Source: Mucilaginibacter mali
GTDB taxonomy: Bacteria > Bacteroidota > Bacteroidia > Sphingobacteriales > Sphingobacteriaceae
DNA: 64,000 nt
Assembly (NCBI RefSeq): GCF_013283875.1
Contig: NZ_CP054139.1
Span: 1,178,001-1,242,000 of the forward strand
Direction: 5' to 3'
The number at the start of each line of letters is the position of its first letter. Positions within the stretch are counted from its first letter, which is position 1. Under the pieces are notes generated by a model. It made no database searches, was not told the origin of the DNA, and worked only from the letters and a program-made list of their open reading frames with translations. Shown one piece after another: positions 8,454 to 16,930 of this stretch. A program made the translations under genes and the position numbers.

Positions 8454-9212
8454 TTAATTCTCTTTCACAGCGATGAAACGCAATCTTTTATAATCGGCAT
8501 ACCATTCGCCGTTCTTGTTGTAATCGGGTTCAAGTATGTAGGTAATTTCTTCCAGTATCGGTTTTAGTTCCGTTTCCGGGATATCCTTAAAGAACGTAGA
8601 ACCGAACATTTGCAGCCATTTGGCCACACCGGCACGGCCATCCTGCAGCAGGGTAGGCCTGTCAAAATGCGCCATGAATGTCACCCTGAAACCGGCTGCT
8701 TCCAACTTACCGGCATATTCGGCCGTTGATGGAAAATACCAGGGATTATTAGCCTGATTAGCGCCGTAGCCGTATTTGTTCAGCACTGTTATTGTTGCAG
8801 CTACTATCTGATCCATATTGCCCTTGCCGCCCATTTCGGCCACAAAACGACCGCCGGGTTTTAGGCTTTTGTAAACGTTTTTGGTCAGCGCGTCGGCATC
8901 CTTTATCCAATGCAGGGTAGCATTGCTGAAAACGGCATCGAAAGGTTCATCAAAATGATACGATGTACCATCAGCCACCTCAAAATCAACCTCAGGGTAA
9001 GTTGCCTTTGCTTTCGCTACCATTTCGGGCGATGCATCGGCGCCGATAACCTCGGCACCCTGCGCTTTGATCTGGCTGGCCAGGTAACCCGTACCGCAGC
9101 CCAGGTCGAGCACACGCTCGCCCGGTTTTACATCAAGTAATTCCAGCACATTCTCGCCGTATTGAAATACGAAGGAATGTTTTGAATCATATAGTTCTGC
9201 GTTCCATTTCAT
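8454..9212 (-). CDS. SAM-dependent methyltransferase, trans-aconitate methyltransferase-like
   Basis: 252 residues, class I Rossmann methyltransferase. Motif I is VLDLGCGTGYLA (residues about 33-44), the acidic ribose-binding position follows in IGADASPEM, and SNATLHWIKD is motif IV. The N-terminal WNAELY and the NATLHW block resemble E. coli Tam (trans-aconitate 2-methyltransferase). The gene lies inside the leu operon between leuB and leuA, with repeat-filled gaps on both sides. Known family members methylate trans-aconitate, and the yeast relative Tmt1 also methylates 3-isopropylmalate, so a substrate linked to leucine intermediates is possible; this is an inference. It could also be an unrelated passenger gene. 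Confidence 0.82.
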   Translation of the reverse strand: MKWNAELYDSKHSFVFQYGENVLELLDVKPGERVLDLGCGTGYLASQIKAQGAEVIGADASPEMVAKAKATYPEVDFEVADGTSYHFDEPFDAVFSNATLHWIKDADALTKNVYKSLKPGGRFVAEMGGKGNMDQIVAATITVLNKYGYGANQANNPWYFPSTAEYAGKLEAAGFRVTFMAHFDRPTLLQDGRAGVAKWLQMFGSTFFKDIPETELKPILEEITYILEPDYNKNGEWYADYKRLRFIAVKEN

Positions 9213-9230
9213 CTTTTCACAAGCTTAAAG

Positions 9231-9309
9231 TTGAAAGCACAAGGCTTAAAGCTTTTCTTTATCGTTTTTAAAATTCTGCTTTCGGCTTTGTGCCTTAAGC
9301 TTTCAGCTT
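9231..9309. repeat. Palindromic repeat touching the leuB stop codon
   Basis: Arms of about 32 bases (9231-9262 and 9278-9309) pair imperfectly, built from AAGCTTAAAG and GCACAAGGCTTAAAGC units. The right arm ends within the leuB stop codon at 9308-9310. Confidence 0.6.
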
Positions 9310-10378
9310 ACAAATACTCCAACACCTTTTGCCCCATGGCGGTGGTGCCTAATATTTTGGCTTTATCGGTATTGGCATCGGCAATATCGCCGGTGCGGTA
9401 ACCTGCTTTCAGTACTTTATCAATAGCTTCGGTAACTTGCTTAGCTTCTTCTTTCAGGCCGAAGCTGATCTCGAGCATCAGGGCGACCGATAGGATAGAG
9501 GCCAGCGGATTGGCTTTGTCCTGCCCGGCAATGTCATGCGCCGAACCGTGGATAGGCTCGAAGAAGCCTGTACCATCGCCTACCGATGCTGATGCCAGCA
9601 TACCCATCGAACCAGCTATTTGCGATGCCTCGTCGGTAAGGATATCGCCGAACAGGTTGGCGGTCAGCACCACATCGAACTTTTTAGGGTTCTTTACCAA
9701 TTGCATAGCGGCATTATCAATAAACATGTGTTCGGTCTCTACATCAGGGTATTGCGTGGCCAGTTCCTGTACTACTTCACGCCATAGGCGCGATGCTTCC
9801 AGTACGTTAGCCTTATCTACCGAACACAGGCGTTTGCCGCGTACACGGGCAGCCTCGTAAGCCTTGCGGGCAATACGTTCTACCTCGTAACGGTGATAGA
9901 TCATCAGGTCGGATGCGGTATTGCGGTCTTCGCTACGTTTCTTCTCACCGAAGTAAACGTCGCCGGTCAGCTCGCGGAAGAACAGGATATCGGTACCTTT
10001 CAGCACCTCAGGCTTCAGGCTCGATGCATCCAGCAACTCGTCGAACAACATGATAGGGCGCAGGTTAGCATACAGGCCAAGTTCCTTACGGATCTTCAGC
10101 AGGCCCTGCTCCGGGCGTACCTTAGCCGATGGGTCGTTATCGTATTTGATGTGACCGATAGCGCCGAACAGGATCGCATCGCTGGCTTTGGCTTTTTCCA
10201 AAGTCTCATCGGGCAGGGGACTGCCGGTAGCTTCTATACCCGCGTGGCCCATCAGGGCTTCGTCGTAAGTGAAATCGTGACCGAATTTTTCGGCTATTTT
10301 TTCCAGTACGGCCTTACCCCAGGTGGTAACCTCGGGACCGATGCCATCGCCTGGTATTACTAATATGTGTTTTTGCAT
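9308..10378 (-). CDS. leuB: 3-isopropylmalate dehydrogenase
   Basis: 356 residues, normal length. Oxidatively decarboxylates 3-isopropylmalate to 4-methyl-2-oxopentanoate using NAD. N-terminal PGDGIGPEV, the substrate loop with KVRPEQGLLKIRKELGLYAN, the FRELTGDVYFGE segment, the catalytic Tyr/Lys region and the C-terminal GSAHDIAGQDKANP block with the metal- and NAD-binding positions are all present. It follows leuD after a gap filled by a 25-base inverted repeat. Confidence 0.96.
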   Translation of the reverse strand: MQKHILVIPGDGIGPEVTTWGKAVLEKIAEKFGHDFTYDEALMGHAGIEATGSPLPDETLEKAKASDAILFGAIGHIKYDNDPSAKVRPEQGLLKIRKELGLYANLRPIMLFDELLDASSLKPEVLKGTDILFFRELTGDVYFGEKKRSEDRNTASDLMIYHRYEVERIARKAYEAARVRGKRLCSVDKANVLEASRLWREVVQELATQYPDVETEHMFIDNAAMQLVKNPKKFDVVLTANLFGDILTDEASQIAGSMGMLASASVGDGTGFFEPIHGSAHDIAGQDKANPLASILSVALMLEISFGLKEEAKQVTEAIDKVLKAGYRTGDIADANTDKAKILGTTAMGQKVLEYL

Positions 10379-10386
10379 GATCTATA

Positions 10387-10515
10387 ACCCCCCAGCCCCC
10401 TAAAGGGGGAGTTTATTTTTGTTTTTTAATATTTAGTTATTTCATTCCCACCTCCCAACTCCCCCTTTAGGGGGCCGGGGGGTATTCCTATTCCCCCTTT
10501 AGGGGGTTAGGGGGC
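10387..10515. repeat. Large palindromic repeat between leuD and leuB
   Basis: Arms of 25 bases at 10387-10411 and 10459-10483 pair with a single mismatch; the core is CCCCCTAAAGGGGG. A third half-copy (CCCCCTTTAGGGGG at 10493-10506, with its tail to 10515) reaches into the leuD stop codon at 10507-10509. The same type of sequence ends the ilvC gene at 13111-13133. Confidence 0.8.
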
Positions 10516-11094
10516 TTCTTCGTATTCTACTATCAGGCCCTTATTGCTCAGTATATAATCAATATCATCGTACCCGTTGATCAGGCAGGCCTTTTTATAG
10601 GCGTTGATCTCGAAACTTTCCTGTTCGCCGGTGGCAGATATTCTGATGAACTGGTTCTCCAGGTCTATCTCTACCTGCGCGGTATGATCGGCCTCTACAG
10701 CGGCAAAAAGTTTAGCCAAAAACTCGTCGCTTACCTGTACCGGTAGCAGGCCGTTGTTCAGCGCGTTGCCTTTGAAAATATCGGCAAAGAAGCTGCTTAC
10801 TACGGCATCAAAGCCGTAATCGGCAATGGCCCAGGCGGCATGCTCGCGGCTGCTGCCGCAACCAAAGTTCTTAGCGCCCAGTAAAATCTTGCCCGAATAA
10901 AGCGGGTTGTTCAGCACGAAATCGGTTTTAGGCTGATCGTTCTCGTCAAAGCGCCAATCGCGGAACAGGTTGTTGCCAAAGCCCTCGCGGGTAGTGGCTT
11001 TCAAAAAGCGCGCAGGAATGATCTGGTCAGTATCGATGTTCTCGATATTGACCGGCACTACGGTGCTTTGTATGTGTTTGAAAATTTTTGTCAT
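10507..11094 (-). CDS. leuD: 3-isopropylmalate dehydratase small subunit
   Basis: 195 residues, usual length for LeuD. Pairs with LeuC to isomerise 2-isopropylmalate to 3-isopropylmalate through 2-isopropylmaleate. Diagnostic blocks are [13 protein letters not shown] near the N-terminus and [13 protein letters not shown] (residues about 73-85), the swivel-domain substrate loop. leuC and leuD are usually adjacent; here a GxxExxY gene separates them. Confidence 0.95.
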   Translation of the reverse strand: MTKIFKHIQSTVVPVNIENIDTDQIIPARFLKATTREGFGNNLFRDWRFDENDQPKTDFVLNNPLYSGKILLGAKNFGCGSSREHAAWAIADYGFDAVVSSFFADIFKGNALNNGLLPVQVSDEFLAKLFAAVEADHTAQVEIDLENQFIRISATGEQESFEINAYKKACLINGYDDIDYILSNKGLIVEYEEAP

Positions 11095-11141
11095 CTGAAT
11101 CAGAATTTTCAGAATTTTAGGATTTTCAGGATCCTTTAATT
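11095..11141. repeat. Short direct-repeat tract between GxxExxY gene and leuD
   Basis: The gap consists of repeated units such as CAGAATTTT / CAGAATTTTAGG / GATTTTCAGG, a low-complexity type frequent in related genomes. No promoter or terminator is visible. Confidence 0.4.
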
Positions 11142-11534
11142 CTAATTATTGTTAATCTTTATATTGTATTTCGGATTAAATATCAGTTTGTATTGTAGGC
11201 TTTGACTTCCGAAGTTTATTAACAGTCCAATCGGAAAATCATATGCAATCGTGTAGTTCTTTGCTTGTGCTAAATGGACATCTTCCAAATTAATAATCGC
11301 TTTTAATTCTACCGATAATCTGCCTTCAACAACAAAATCTGCTCTTCTTGTGCCAACTTCTATTCCGTTATAAAATATTGTATGCTCTTGTTCTCGAACA
11401 AAACTTACGCCTGCCTCCGCCAGTTCAATTGCTAAACACCTTTGATAAATAACTTCCTGAAAGCCGTTACCTAACGTGTTGTGCACTTTCATAGCGCAGC
11501 CGATTATTTTATATGTAAGTTCATCTCGTTGCAT
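11142..11534 (-). CDS. GxxExxY protein inside the leu operon
   Basis: 130 residues. The name-giving motif is present as GNGFQEVIY (residues about 21-29), and [10 protein letters not shown] followed by VELKAI is the PD-(D/E)xK-like D...ExK core of this family, which makes a nuclease-like fold likely. The molecular role of GxxExxY proteins is not established. The gene sits between leuC (24 bases upstream) and leuD (47 bases downstream), separating two subunits of one enzyme. Its base composition is clearly more AT-rich than its neighbours, which points to acquisition by transfer. It is intact, so it is co-transcribed with the leu genes. Confidence 0.82.
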   Translation of the reverse strand: MQRDELTYKIIGCAMKVHNTLGNGFQEVIYQRCLAIELAEAGVSFVREQEHTIFYNGIEVGTRRADFVVEGRLSVELKAIINLEDVHLAQAKNYTIAYDFPIGLLINFGSQSLQYKLIFNPKYNIKINNN

Positions 11535-11558
11535 CTTGCATATAATATTTTGTAAATT

Positions 11559-12980
11559 CTATAATTCTGCAAATTCTGATTCAGACAGAAATTCGCGGAT
11601 ATCAGTTACTACACCAGTAATTGCCGATGCAGCCGCAGTAAGCGGACTCGCAAGGAAAGTCCTTGAATTCGGCCCCTGGCGCCCCTCGAAGTTGCGGTTA
11701 GATGTAGATACGCAATATTTACCTGCTGGTATCTTATCCTCGTTCATACCTAAGCAGGCGCTACAGCCTGGCTCCCGCAGTGGGAAACCGGCGGCTTCAA
11801 ACACCTTATCCAAACCTTCGCGGATAGCTTGTTCCTGAACTTGTTTCGATCCGGGGACAACCCAAACGGTCACGTTATCGGCCTTGTGTTTGCCTTTTAC
11901 AAATTCGGCTACCTGGCGCAGGTCTTCAATGCGCGAGTTGGTGCAACTGCCTATAAAAACATAATCAACAGGTTTGCCTAAAAGCGGTTCGGCATCGTGA
12001 ATGCCCATGTAGTTAAGGGCTTTGGTGTACGATGGCTGTTCGGCTTTCTCGATATCGGCAGTAGCCGGTACGTTCTGCGTAACGCCAATACCCATACCGG
12101 GGTTGGTACCATAGGTGATCATCGGCTCTATATCGGCCGCATCAAAACTTAGTACGCTGTCAAACTGCGCGTCCTCGTCGCTATATAATGTTTGCCAGTA
12201 AGCTACGGCTTTGTCCCAATCTTCGCCTTTAGGGGCAAATTCGCGGCCTTTTACGTAGTTAATGGTGGTTTCGTCCGGTGCTATCAAACCGCAACGGGCA
12301 CCCATTTCGATGCTCATGTTGCAGATGGTCATACGGCCTTCCATGCTCAGCGAGCGGATGGTATCGCCGGCGTATTCAACGGCATAGCCGGTACCGCCCG
12401 CGGCCGATATCTTAGAGATGATATACAGGATGATATCCTTGGCGCCTACACCTTTTTGCAGTTTACCGTTCACCTCTATCTTCATGCGCTTAGGGCGCGA
12501 TTGCAGTAAACACTGGGTAGCCAATACCTGCTCTACCTGCGATGTGCCGATACCGAACGCGATAGCGCCGAAAGCACCGTGGGTAGAAGTATGGCTATCG
12601 CCGCACACATAAGTGCCACCCGGGCGGGTAATGCCCAGTTCGGGGCCAATTACGTGTACAATGCCCTGGAAAGGGTGGCCCAGGCCGTAAAGTTCAATGC
12701 CAAATTCCGCGCAATTTTTGGTCAGCATATCTACCTGGTAACGCGAAAGCGCCTCCTTAATGGGCAGGTGCTGGTCCCAGGTAGGCACGTTATGATCGGC
12801 CGTTGCTACGGTTTGTTTTGGCCTGAAAACAGGTAATCCACGTGTACGCAGCCCATCAAATGCCTGTGGACTGGTAACCTCGTGGATGAAGTGTGTGTCG
12901 ATATACAATATGTCCGGGAAGCCCTCCGCGCTGCTGACGACATGCGCATCCCAGATCTTATCAAATAATGTTTGTCCCAT
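11559..12980 (-). CDS. leuC: 3-isopropylmalate dehydratase large subunit
   Basis: 473 residues, normal for bacterial LeuC. The aconitase-type [4Fe-4S] cluster ligands are visible in GSCTNSR (one Cys) and GCSACLGMN (two Cys). [14 protein letters not shown] and TNPGMG substrate-loop motifs are intact. It works with LeuD. It is preceded by ilvC with a gap of about 150 bases that holds two repeat elements. Confidence 0.96.
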   Translation of the reverse strand: MGQTLFDKIWDAHVVSSAEGFPDILYIDTHFIHEVTSPQAFDGLRTRGLPVFRPKQTVATADHNVPTWDQHLPIKEALSRYQVDMLTKNCAEFGIELYGLGHPFQGIVHVIGPELGITRPGGTYVCGDSHTSTHGAFGAIAFGIGTSQVEQVLATQCLLQSRPKRMKIEVNGKLQKGVGAKDIILYIISKISAAGGTGYAVEYAGDTIRSLSMEGRMTICNMSIEMGARCGLIAPDETTINYVKGREFAPKGEDWDKAVAYWQTLYSDEDAQFDSVLSFDAADIEPMITYGTNPGMGIGVTQNVPATADIEKAEQPSYTKALNYMGIHDAEPLLGKPVDYVFIGSCTNSRIEDLRQVAEFVKGKHKADNVTVWVVPGSKQVQEQAIREGLDKVFEAAGFPLREPGCSACLGMNEDKIPAGKYCVSTSNRNFEGRQGPNSRTFLASPLTAAASAITGVVTDIREFLSESEFAEL

Positions 12981-12999
12981 TGTTATTTGGTTGTTTAGG

Positions 13000-13089
13000 G
13001 CCTCACCCCAACCCCTCTCCAGGGGAGAGGGGCTTAGTGAGACGTTTTATTTTTAAAGTCCTCTCCTTTGGAGAGGATTTAGGTGAGGC
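13000..13089. repeat. Palindromic repeat between ilvC and leuC
   Basis: Arms 13000-13030 (GCCTCACCCCAACCCCTCTC...) and 13060-13089 pair over about 30 bases with a few mismatches. Both arms contain smaller palindromes (CCTCTCC-n-GGAGAGG). A diverged copy of this arm lies inside the ilvN coding region at 14975-15006. Confidence 0.75.
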
Positions 13090-13110
13090 TTTTGGCCTGT
13101 CCCCTTTGTT

Positions 13111-13133
13111 CCCCCTTCAGGGGGTTAGGGGGC
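13111..13133. repeat. Palindromic repeat abutting the ilvC stop
   Basis: CCCCCTTCAGGGGG followed by TTAGGGGGC, directly next to the ilvC stop codon (13134-13136). Same family as 10387-10515. Confidence 0.65.
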
Positions 13134-14192
13134 TTACGCTTCTACAGCCTGGTTCTCAGGGCGTAAGCTGCGTACAGTTTTACCGGCTTGCCATAATTCG
13201 CTGTCGCGTAATTCTTTAAGTTCGGCATCCAGTTTCTCGCGGTAATCTGGCTGGCTGTTAGAGTCAATTGATCTTTGCGATTCAAAACCGGTAGCAACGC
13301 TTTTGTACAGGTCTTCAAATACCGGTTTGGTAGCGTCACGGAATTTTTTCCACCAATCTAAAGCACCACGCTGAGCGGTGGTAGAGCAGTTGGCATACAT
13401 CCAATCCATACCGTTCTCGGCAACCAATGGCATTAACGATTGGGTCAGTTCCTCAACAGTTTCGTTGAATGCTTCAGACGGGGTGTGGCCATTGGCGCGC
13501 AATACTTCGTACTGTGCAGCGAAGATACCCTGGATACAACCCATCAATGTACCACGCTCGCCGGTCAAGTCGCTGTATACTTCTTTTTTGAAGTTGGTTT
13601 CGAAAAGGTAACCGCTGCCTACGGCGATACCTAAAGCGATAACACGCTCGAAAGCATTACCGGTAGCATCCTGGAAGATAGCGTAGCTTGAGTTCAACCC
13701 ACGGCCCTGCAGGAACATACGACGTAGTGAAGTGCCAGAACCTTTAGGTGCAACCAGGAACACGTCAACATCGGCAGGCGGAACGATGCCGGTCTGCTCG
13801 TTAAAAGTGATACCGAAGCCATGCGAGAAATAAAGGGCTTTGCCCGGGGTTAAGTGTTTTTTAACAGTTGGCCATAAGGCGATCTGGGCGGCATCGCTCA
13901 GCAGGTAGCAGATAATGGTACCGCGCTCTAAAGCTTCTTCTATCTCAAAAAGGGTCTCGCCGGGAACGAAGCCATCAGCAATAGCTTTATCCCAGGTTTT
14001 TGAGTTTTTACGCTGACCAACAATAACGTTAATACCGTTATCTTTTTGGTTAAGCGCCTGGCCCGGACCTTGAACACCGTAACCGATAACCGCTACAGTT
14101 TCATTTTTCAGTACGTCCTGTGCTTTTGATAGCGGGAACTCTTCGCGGGTCACTACATTTTCTTCAGTACCGCCGAAATTTAATTTTGCCAT
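13134..14192 (-). CDS. ilvC: Ketol-acid reductoisomerase
   Basis: 352 residues. Catalyses the Mg-dependent alkyl migration and NAD(P)H reduction of acetolactate or acetohydroxybutyrate. The Rossmann motif VIGYGVQGPGQAL starts near residue 34, followed by the VGQRKNSKTW cofactor-specificity loop; KGSGTSLRR and the C-terminal knotted domain with SDLTGERGTLMG and acidic metal ligands are present. It lies between ilvN and leuC in the operon and has long repeat-bearing gaps on both sides. Confidence 0.96.
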   Translation of the reverse strand: MAKLNFGGTEENVVTREEFPLSKAQDVLKNETVAVIGYGVQGPGQALNQKDNGINVIVGQRKNSKTWDKAIADGFVPGETLFEIEEALERGTIICYLLSDAAQIALWPTVKKHLTPGKALYFSHGFGITFNEQTGIVPPADVDVFLVAPKGSGTSLRRMFLQGRGLNSSYAIFQDATGNAFERVIALGIAVGSGYLFETNFKKEVYSDLTGERGTLMGCIQGIFAAQYEVLRANGHTPSEAFNETVEELTQSLMPLVAENGMDWMYANCSTTAQRGALDWWKKFRDATKPVFEDLYKSVATGFESQRSIDSNSQPDYREKLDAELKELRDSELWQAGKTVRSLRPENQAVEA

Positions 14193-14286
14193 GATCTTTT
14201 GTTTTTTGTGATCTCACCGATTGATCTGTGAGATCACCGATTGTGTTGTTTTATGTTGTTGTTCTTTAATTACTTGTTATACTTAT

Positions 14287-14379
14287 TGTCATTGCGAGGA
14301 GCGTAGCGACGTGGCAATCTCATAGGCAGATCCTCGTTGCATGTCCTCTGAGATTGCCGCGCTATCGCTCGCAATGACA
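14287..14379. repeat. Palindromic repeat between ilvN and ilvC
   Basis: Left arm begins TGTCATTGCGAGGAGCG and right arm ends GCTCGCAATGACA; the two arms (about 36 and 31 bases) pair with small bulges around a 26-base centre containing TAGGCAGATCC. The element starts 95 bases after the ilvC start codon region and ends 10 bases before the ilvN stop. It is a REP-like dispersed element whose ends recur at 5775-5806 and 21011-21045. Confidence 0.75.
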
Positions 14380-14389
14380 AATTGTTGTG

Positions 14390-15040
14390 TTACATCGAAA
14401 ACACCTTTTGCCCCTGGTTCAAATACTCATTTTCTATCACATCTTCACCCGGTTCTAACCTTTCAAACTCGCGCAGTTTGGCGTTGAAGCCTTCACTATC
14501 TTTGATGATGGCAACGCGGGCACTGCGAACAAATTCGATCAGTCCATAAGGTTGAAGGATTTTGATCAGCGCATCGGTTTCTTCCCGGTGGCCGGTGGTT
14601 TCAAATACGGTATAATCTTTACGGATCACTACCGCGCGGGCGCCGTTCTCGCGCAGTAAACGCTCAACGCTTACCTGCTCGGCAATTACATCGGTAGATA
14701 CTTTGTAAAGGGCCAGTTCCTGCCAAATTACATCGGCATTGGTATGATAGTATACTTTCAGCACCTCTACCTGTTTTTCTATCTGGCGGCAAAGTTTGCG
14801 CACCACGTCCTCGTGCTCGGTGATCACGATATTGAAACGGTGAATTTTATCTATCTCCGACGGAGAAGTATTCAGGCTGTCGATATTGATCTTGCGGCGG
14901 GTAAATATAATGGCAATACGGTTTAGCAAACCGATCTGGTTCTCTGTATATACCGTAATGTTAAATTCCTGTTTCACCTCACTCCGGCCCTCTCCAGAGG
15001 AGAGGGAGTCATTTGTGTTTTTGTTATTTTGATCGCTCAT
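14390..15040 (-). CDS. ilvN: Acetolactate synthase small (regulatory) subunit
   Basis: 216 residues from the ATG at 15040. Regulates IlvB and confers valine feedback. The ACT domain begins at FNITVYTENQIGLLNRIAI and is followed by the usual C-terminal small-subunit domain (YGLIEFVRSARVAI). The first 24 residues are unusual: the stretch LSSGEGRSEV is encoded by a diverged copy of the palindromic repeat found at 13000-13030. A GTG codon at 14977-14975 (residue 22) would start the protein directly before the ACT domain and give 195 residues, so the true start is open. It is 46 bases after ilvB and upstream of ilvC. Confidence 0.93.
   Translation of the reverse strand: MSDQNNKNTNDSLSSGEGRSEVKQEFNITVYTENQIGLLNRIAIIFTRRKINIDSLNTSPSEIDKIHRFNIVITEHEDVVRKLCRQIEKQVEVLKVYYHTNADVIWQELALYKVSTDVIAEQVSVERLLRENGARAVVIRKDYTVFETTGHREETDALIKILQPYGLIEFVRSARVAIIKDSEGFNAKLREFERLEPGEDVIENEYLNQGQKVFSM
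14975..15006. repeat. Repeat element within the ilvN reading frame
   Basis: CACCTCACTCCGGCC-CTCTCC and the following AGAGGAGAGGG match the arm of the intergenic repeat at 13000-13030 over about 31 bases. It keeps the frame open and encodes IlvN residues about 13-22. Confidence 0.65.
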
Positions 15041-15057
15041 GATTATATTTTTTAAGC

Positions 15058-15085
15058 CTCCCCTTTGGGGAGGTTTGGAGGGGTG
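15058..15085. repeat. Palindromic repeat abutting the ilvB stop
   Basis: CCTCCCC-TTTG-GGGAGG hairpin followed by TTTGGAGGGGTG. It ends one base before the ilvB stop codon (15087-15089). Confidence 0.6.
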
Positions 15086-15086
15086 T

Positions 15087-16841
15087 TTACTTCAACCTTA
15101 TCTCGCTTACACTGCAACCTTGCGGCACCATCGGGAATACATTATTCTCTTTGGTCACCATTACTTCCAGCAGATATGATCCTTTGTGGTCCAGCATCTC
15201 TTTCAGTGCGCCTTGCAGGTCGGCACGTTCCGAGATGCATTTACCATCGATACCGTAACCTTTGGCCACCATCACAAAATCGGGGCTTTGGATATCCACG
15301 AACGAGTAACGGCGTTCGTTAAACAACTCCTGCCACTGACGTACCATACCCAGGAAACGGTTATTCAGGATCAATATCTTCACATCAATGCCCGATTGCA
15401 TAATGGTACCCATTTCCTGCAGGGTCATCTGGAAACCGCCATCGCCAATTACGGCAACCACGGTACGCTCCTGCGCACCAAATTTTGCACCTATGGCGGC
15501 AGGAAGGGCAAAGCCCATGGTACCTAAGCCACCACTGGTAACGTTGCTGCGGGTTTTGTTTAGCTGCGCGTAACGGCAGGCCACCATTTGGTGCTGGCCC
15601 ACGTCGGTAACAATTACCGCTTCGCCTTTGGTAAGCTCGTTCAGTTGTTTGATCACCTCGCCCATGGTCATTTCGCCGGTGCCTGGATTCAGTTCTTTTT
15701 CAATTACGGCTTCCACTTCCTGGCGGGTATATTCGGCAAATTTTTGCACCCATGCCGAGTGATCGTTGCTTTGGATAAGCGCGGTCAACAGGGGCAGGGT
15801 CTCTTTGCAATCGCCCCAAACGGGTACGGTCGATTTTACGTTCTTATCTATCTCGGCCGGGTCGATGTCTAAATGCACCACCTTAGCCTGCTTGGCGTAT
15901 TTATCAAGGCGACCGGTAACACGGTCGTCAAAACGCATCCCGATGGCAATCAGCACATCGCAATCGTTAGTTAAAACGTTAGGGCCGTAGTTACCGTGCA
16001 TACCCAGCATACCAACGTTCAGCGGATGGTCGCTTGGGATAGCGCCTGCACCCAAAACGGTCCATGCCGCTGGGATACCGCTTTTCTCAACAAAAGCTTT
16101 AAACTCCTGCTCGGCATTGCCCAGTATCACACCCTGACCAAACAGGATGAAAGGTTTTTTAGCGCTGTTGATCAGTTCGGCTGCCTGTTGAATATACTCG
16201 GGCCTTACAATTGGTTTTGGCCTGTAGCTGCGGATATGGTTGCAGGGGGTATAGCCTTTAAACTCAAATTTCTGTATCTGCGCGTTTTTGGTAATATCGA
16301 TCAGTACTGGTCCCGGGCGACCGCTGCGGGCAATGTAAAATGCCTTGGCAATAACTTCGGGTATCTCGTTAGCGTCGGTTACCTGGTAGTTCCATTTGGT
16401 TACCGGGGTAGTGATGTTAATTACGTCTGTCTCTTGGAAGGCATCGGTACCCAACAGGTGGGCAAACACCTGGCCGGTGATACAAACCAATGGGGTGCTA
16501 TCTATCTGCGCATCGGCCAAACCGGTAACCAAATTGGTAGCGCCGGGACCGCTGGTAGCAAATACCACACCCACTTTGCCCGATGTGCGGGCGTAGCCCT
16601 GGCCGGCGTGGATGCCGCCCTGTTCGTGGCGTACAAGTATGTGGTTCAGTTTTTCCTTGTAATCGAACAAGGCATCGTATATAGGCATTATGGCACCGCC
16701 GGGGTAGCCAAAAATGGTATCCACACCTTCAACTATCAGCGCTTCCAGTAAAGCTACCGATCCTGAAACTTCTACAGTTGGTACTGTCGCAGACGGTTCT
16801 GCTATTTCACTTATCTCGGGTGCGATCGTTTGTGTTTCCAT
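15087..16841 (-). CDS. ilvB: Acetolactate synthase large subunit
   Basis: 584 residues, full length. TPP- and FAD-dependent condensation of two pyruvates, or pyruvate with 2-oxobutanoate. The catalytic glutamate lies in VRHEQGG, with YPGGAIMPIYDAL before it; the central FAD-binding domain contains LGMHGNYGPN, and the TPP motif is GDGGFQMTLQE...NN in the C-terminal domain. It has a longer than usual N-terminus rich in Glu, Pro and Thr (about 24 residues) before the conserved core. It works with IlvN, encoded next. Confidence 0.96.
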   Translation of the reverse strand: METQTIAPEISEIAEPSATVPTVEVSGSVALLEALIVEGVDTIFGYPGGAIMPIYDALFDYKEKLNHILVRHEQGGIHAGQGYARTSGKVGVVFATSGPGATNLVTGLADAQIDSTPLVCITGQVFAHLLGTDAFQETDVINITTPVTKWNYQVTDANEIPEVIAKAFYIARSGRPGPVLIDITKNAQIQKFEFKGYTPCNHIRSYRPKPIVRPEYIQQAAELINSAKKPFILFGQGVILGNAEQEFKAFVEKSGIPAAWTVLGAGAIPSDHPLNVGMLGMHGNYGPNVLTNDCDVLIAIGMRFDDRVTGRLDKYAKQAKVVHLDIDPAEIDKNVKSTVPVWGDCKETLPLLTALIQSNDHSAWVQKFAEYTRQEVEAVIEKELNPGTGEMTMGEVIKQLNELTKGEAVIVTDVGQHQMVACRYAQLNKTRSNVTSGGLGTMGFALPAAIGAKFGAQERTVVAVIGDGGFQMTLQEMGTIMQSGIDVKILILNNRFLGMVRQWQELFNERRYSFVDIQSPDFVMVAKGYGIDGKCISERADLQGALKEMLDHKGSYLLEVMVTKENNVFPMVPQGCSVSEIRLK

Positions 16842-16858
16842 TTTGTTATATTTTATTT

Positions 16859-16930
16859 CACCGGTCCCCCGGTGCTGTTATTATCATTTCTTCATTTGCA
16901 CATCTGCATATTCACGCATCTGCACATTTA
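16859..16930. repeat. Small hairpin and repeated hexamers between ilvD and ilvB
   Basis: CACCGG-n4-CCGGTG (16859-16874) is followed by a tract of alternating units TTTGCACATCTGCAT and CACGCATCTGCACATTT. This is the whole gap content. Confidence 0.45.

Noticed and set aside
13142..13339. Second minus-strand frame at the end of ilvC
   Set aside because: Alternative frame within the ilvC coding region, which is intact; no frameshift is indicated.
15996..16751. Plus-strand frame of 251 codons
   Set aside because: Antisense to ilvB, which is fully supported by cofactor motifs.
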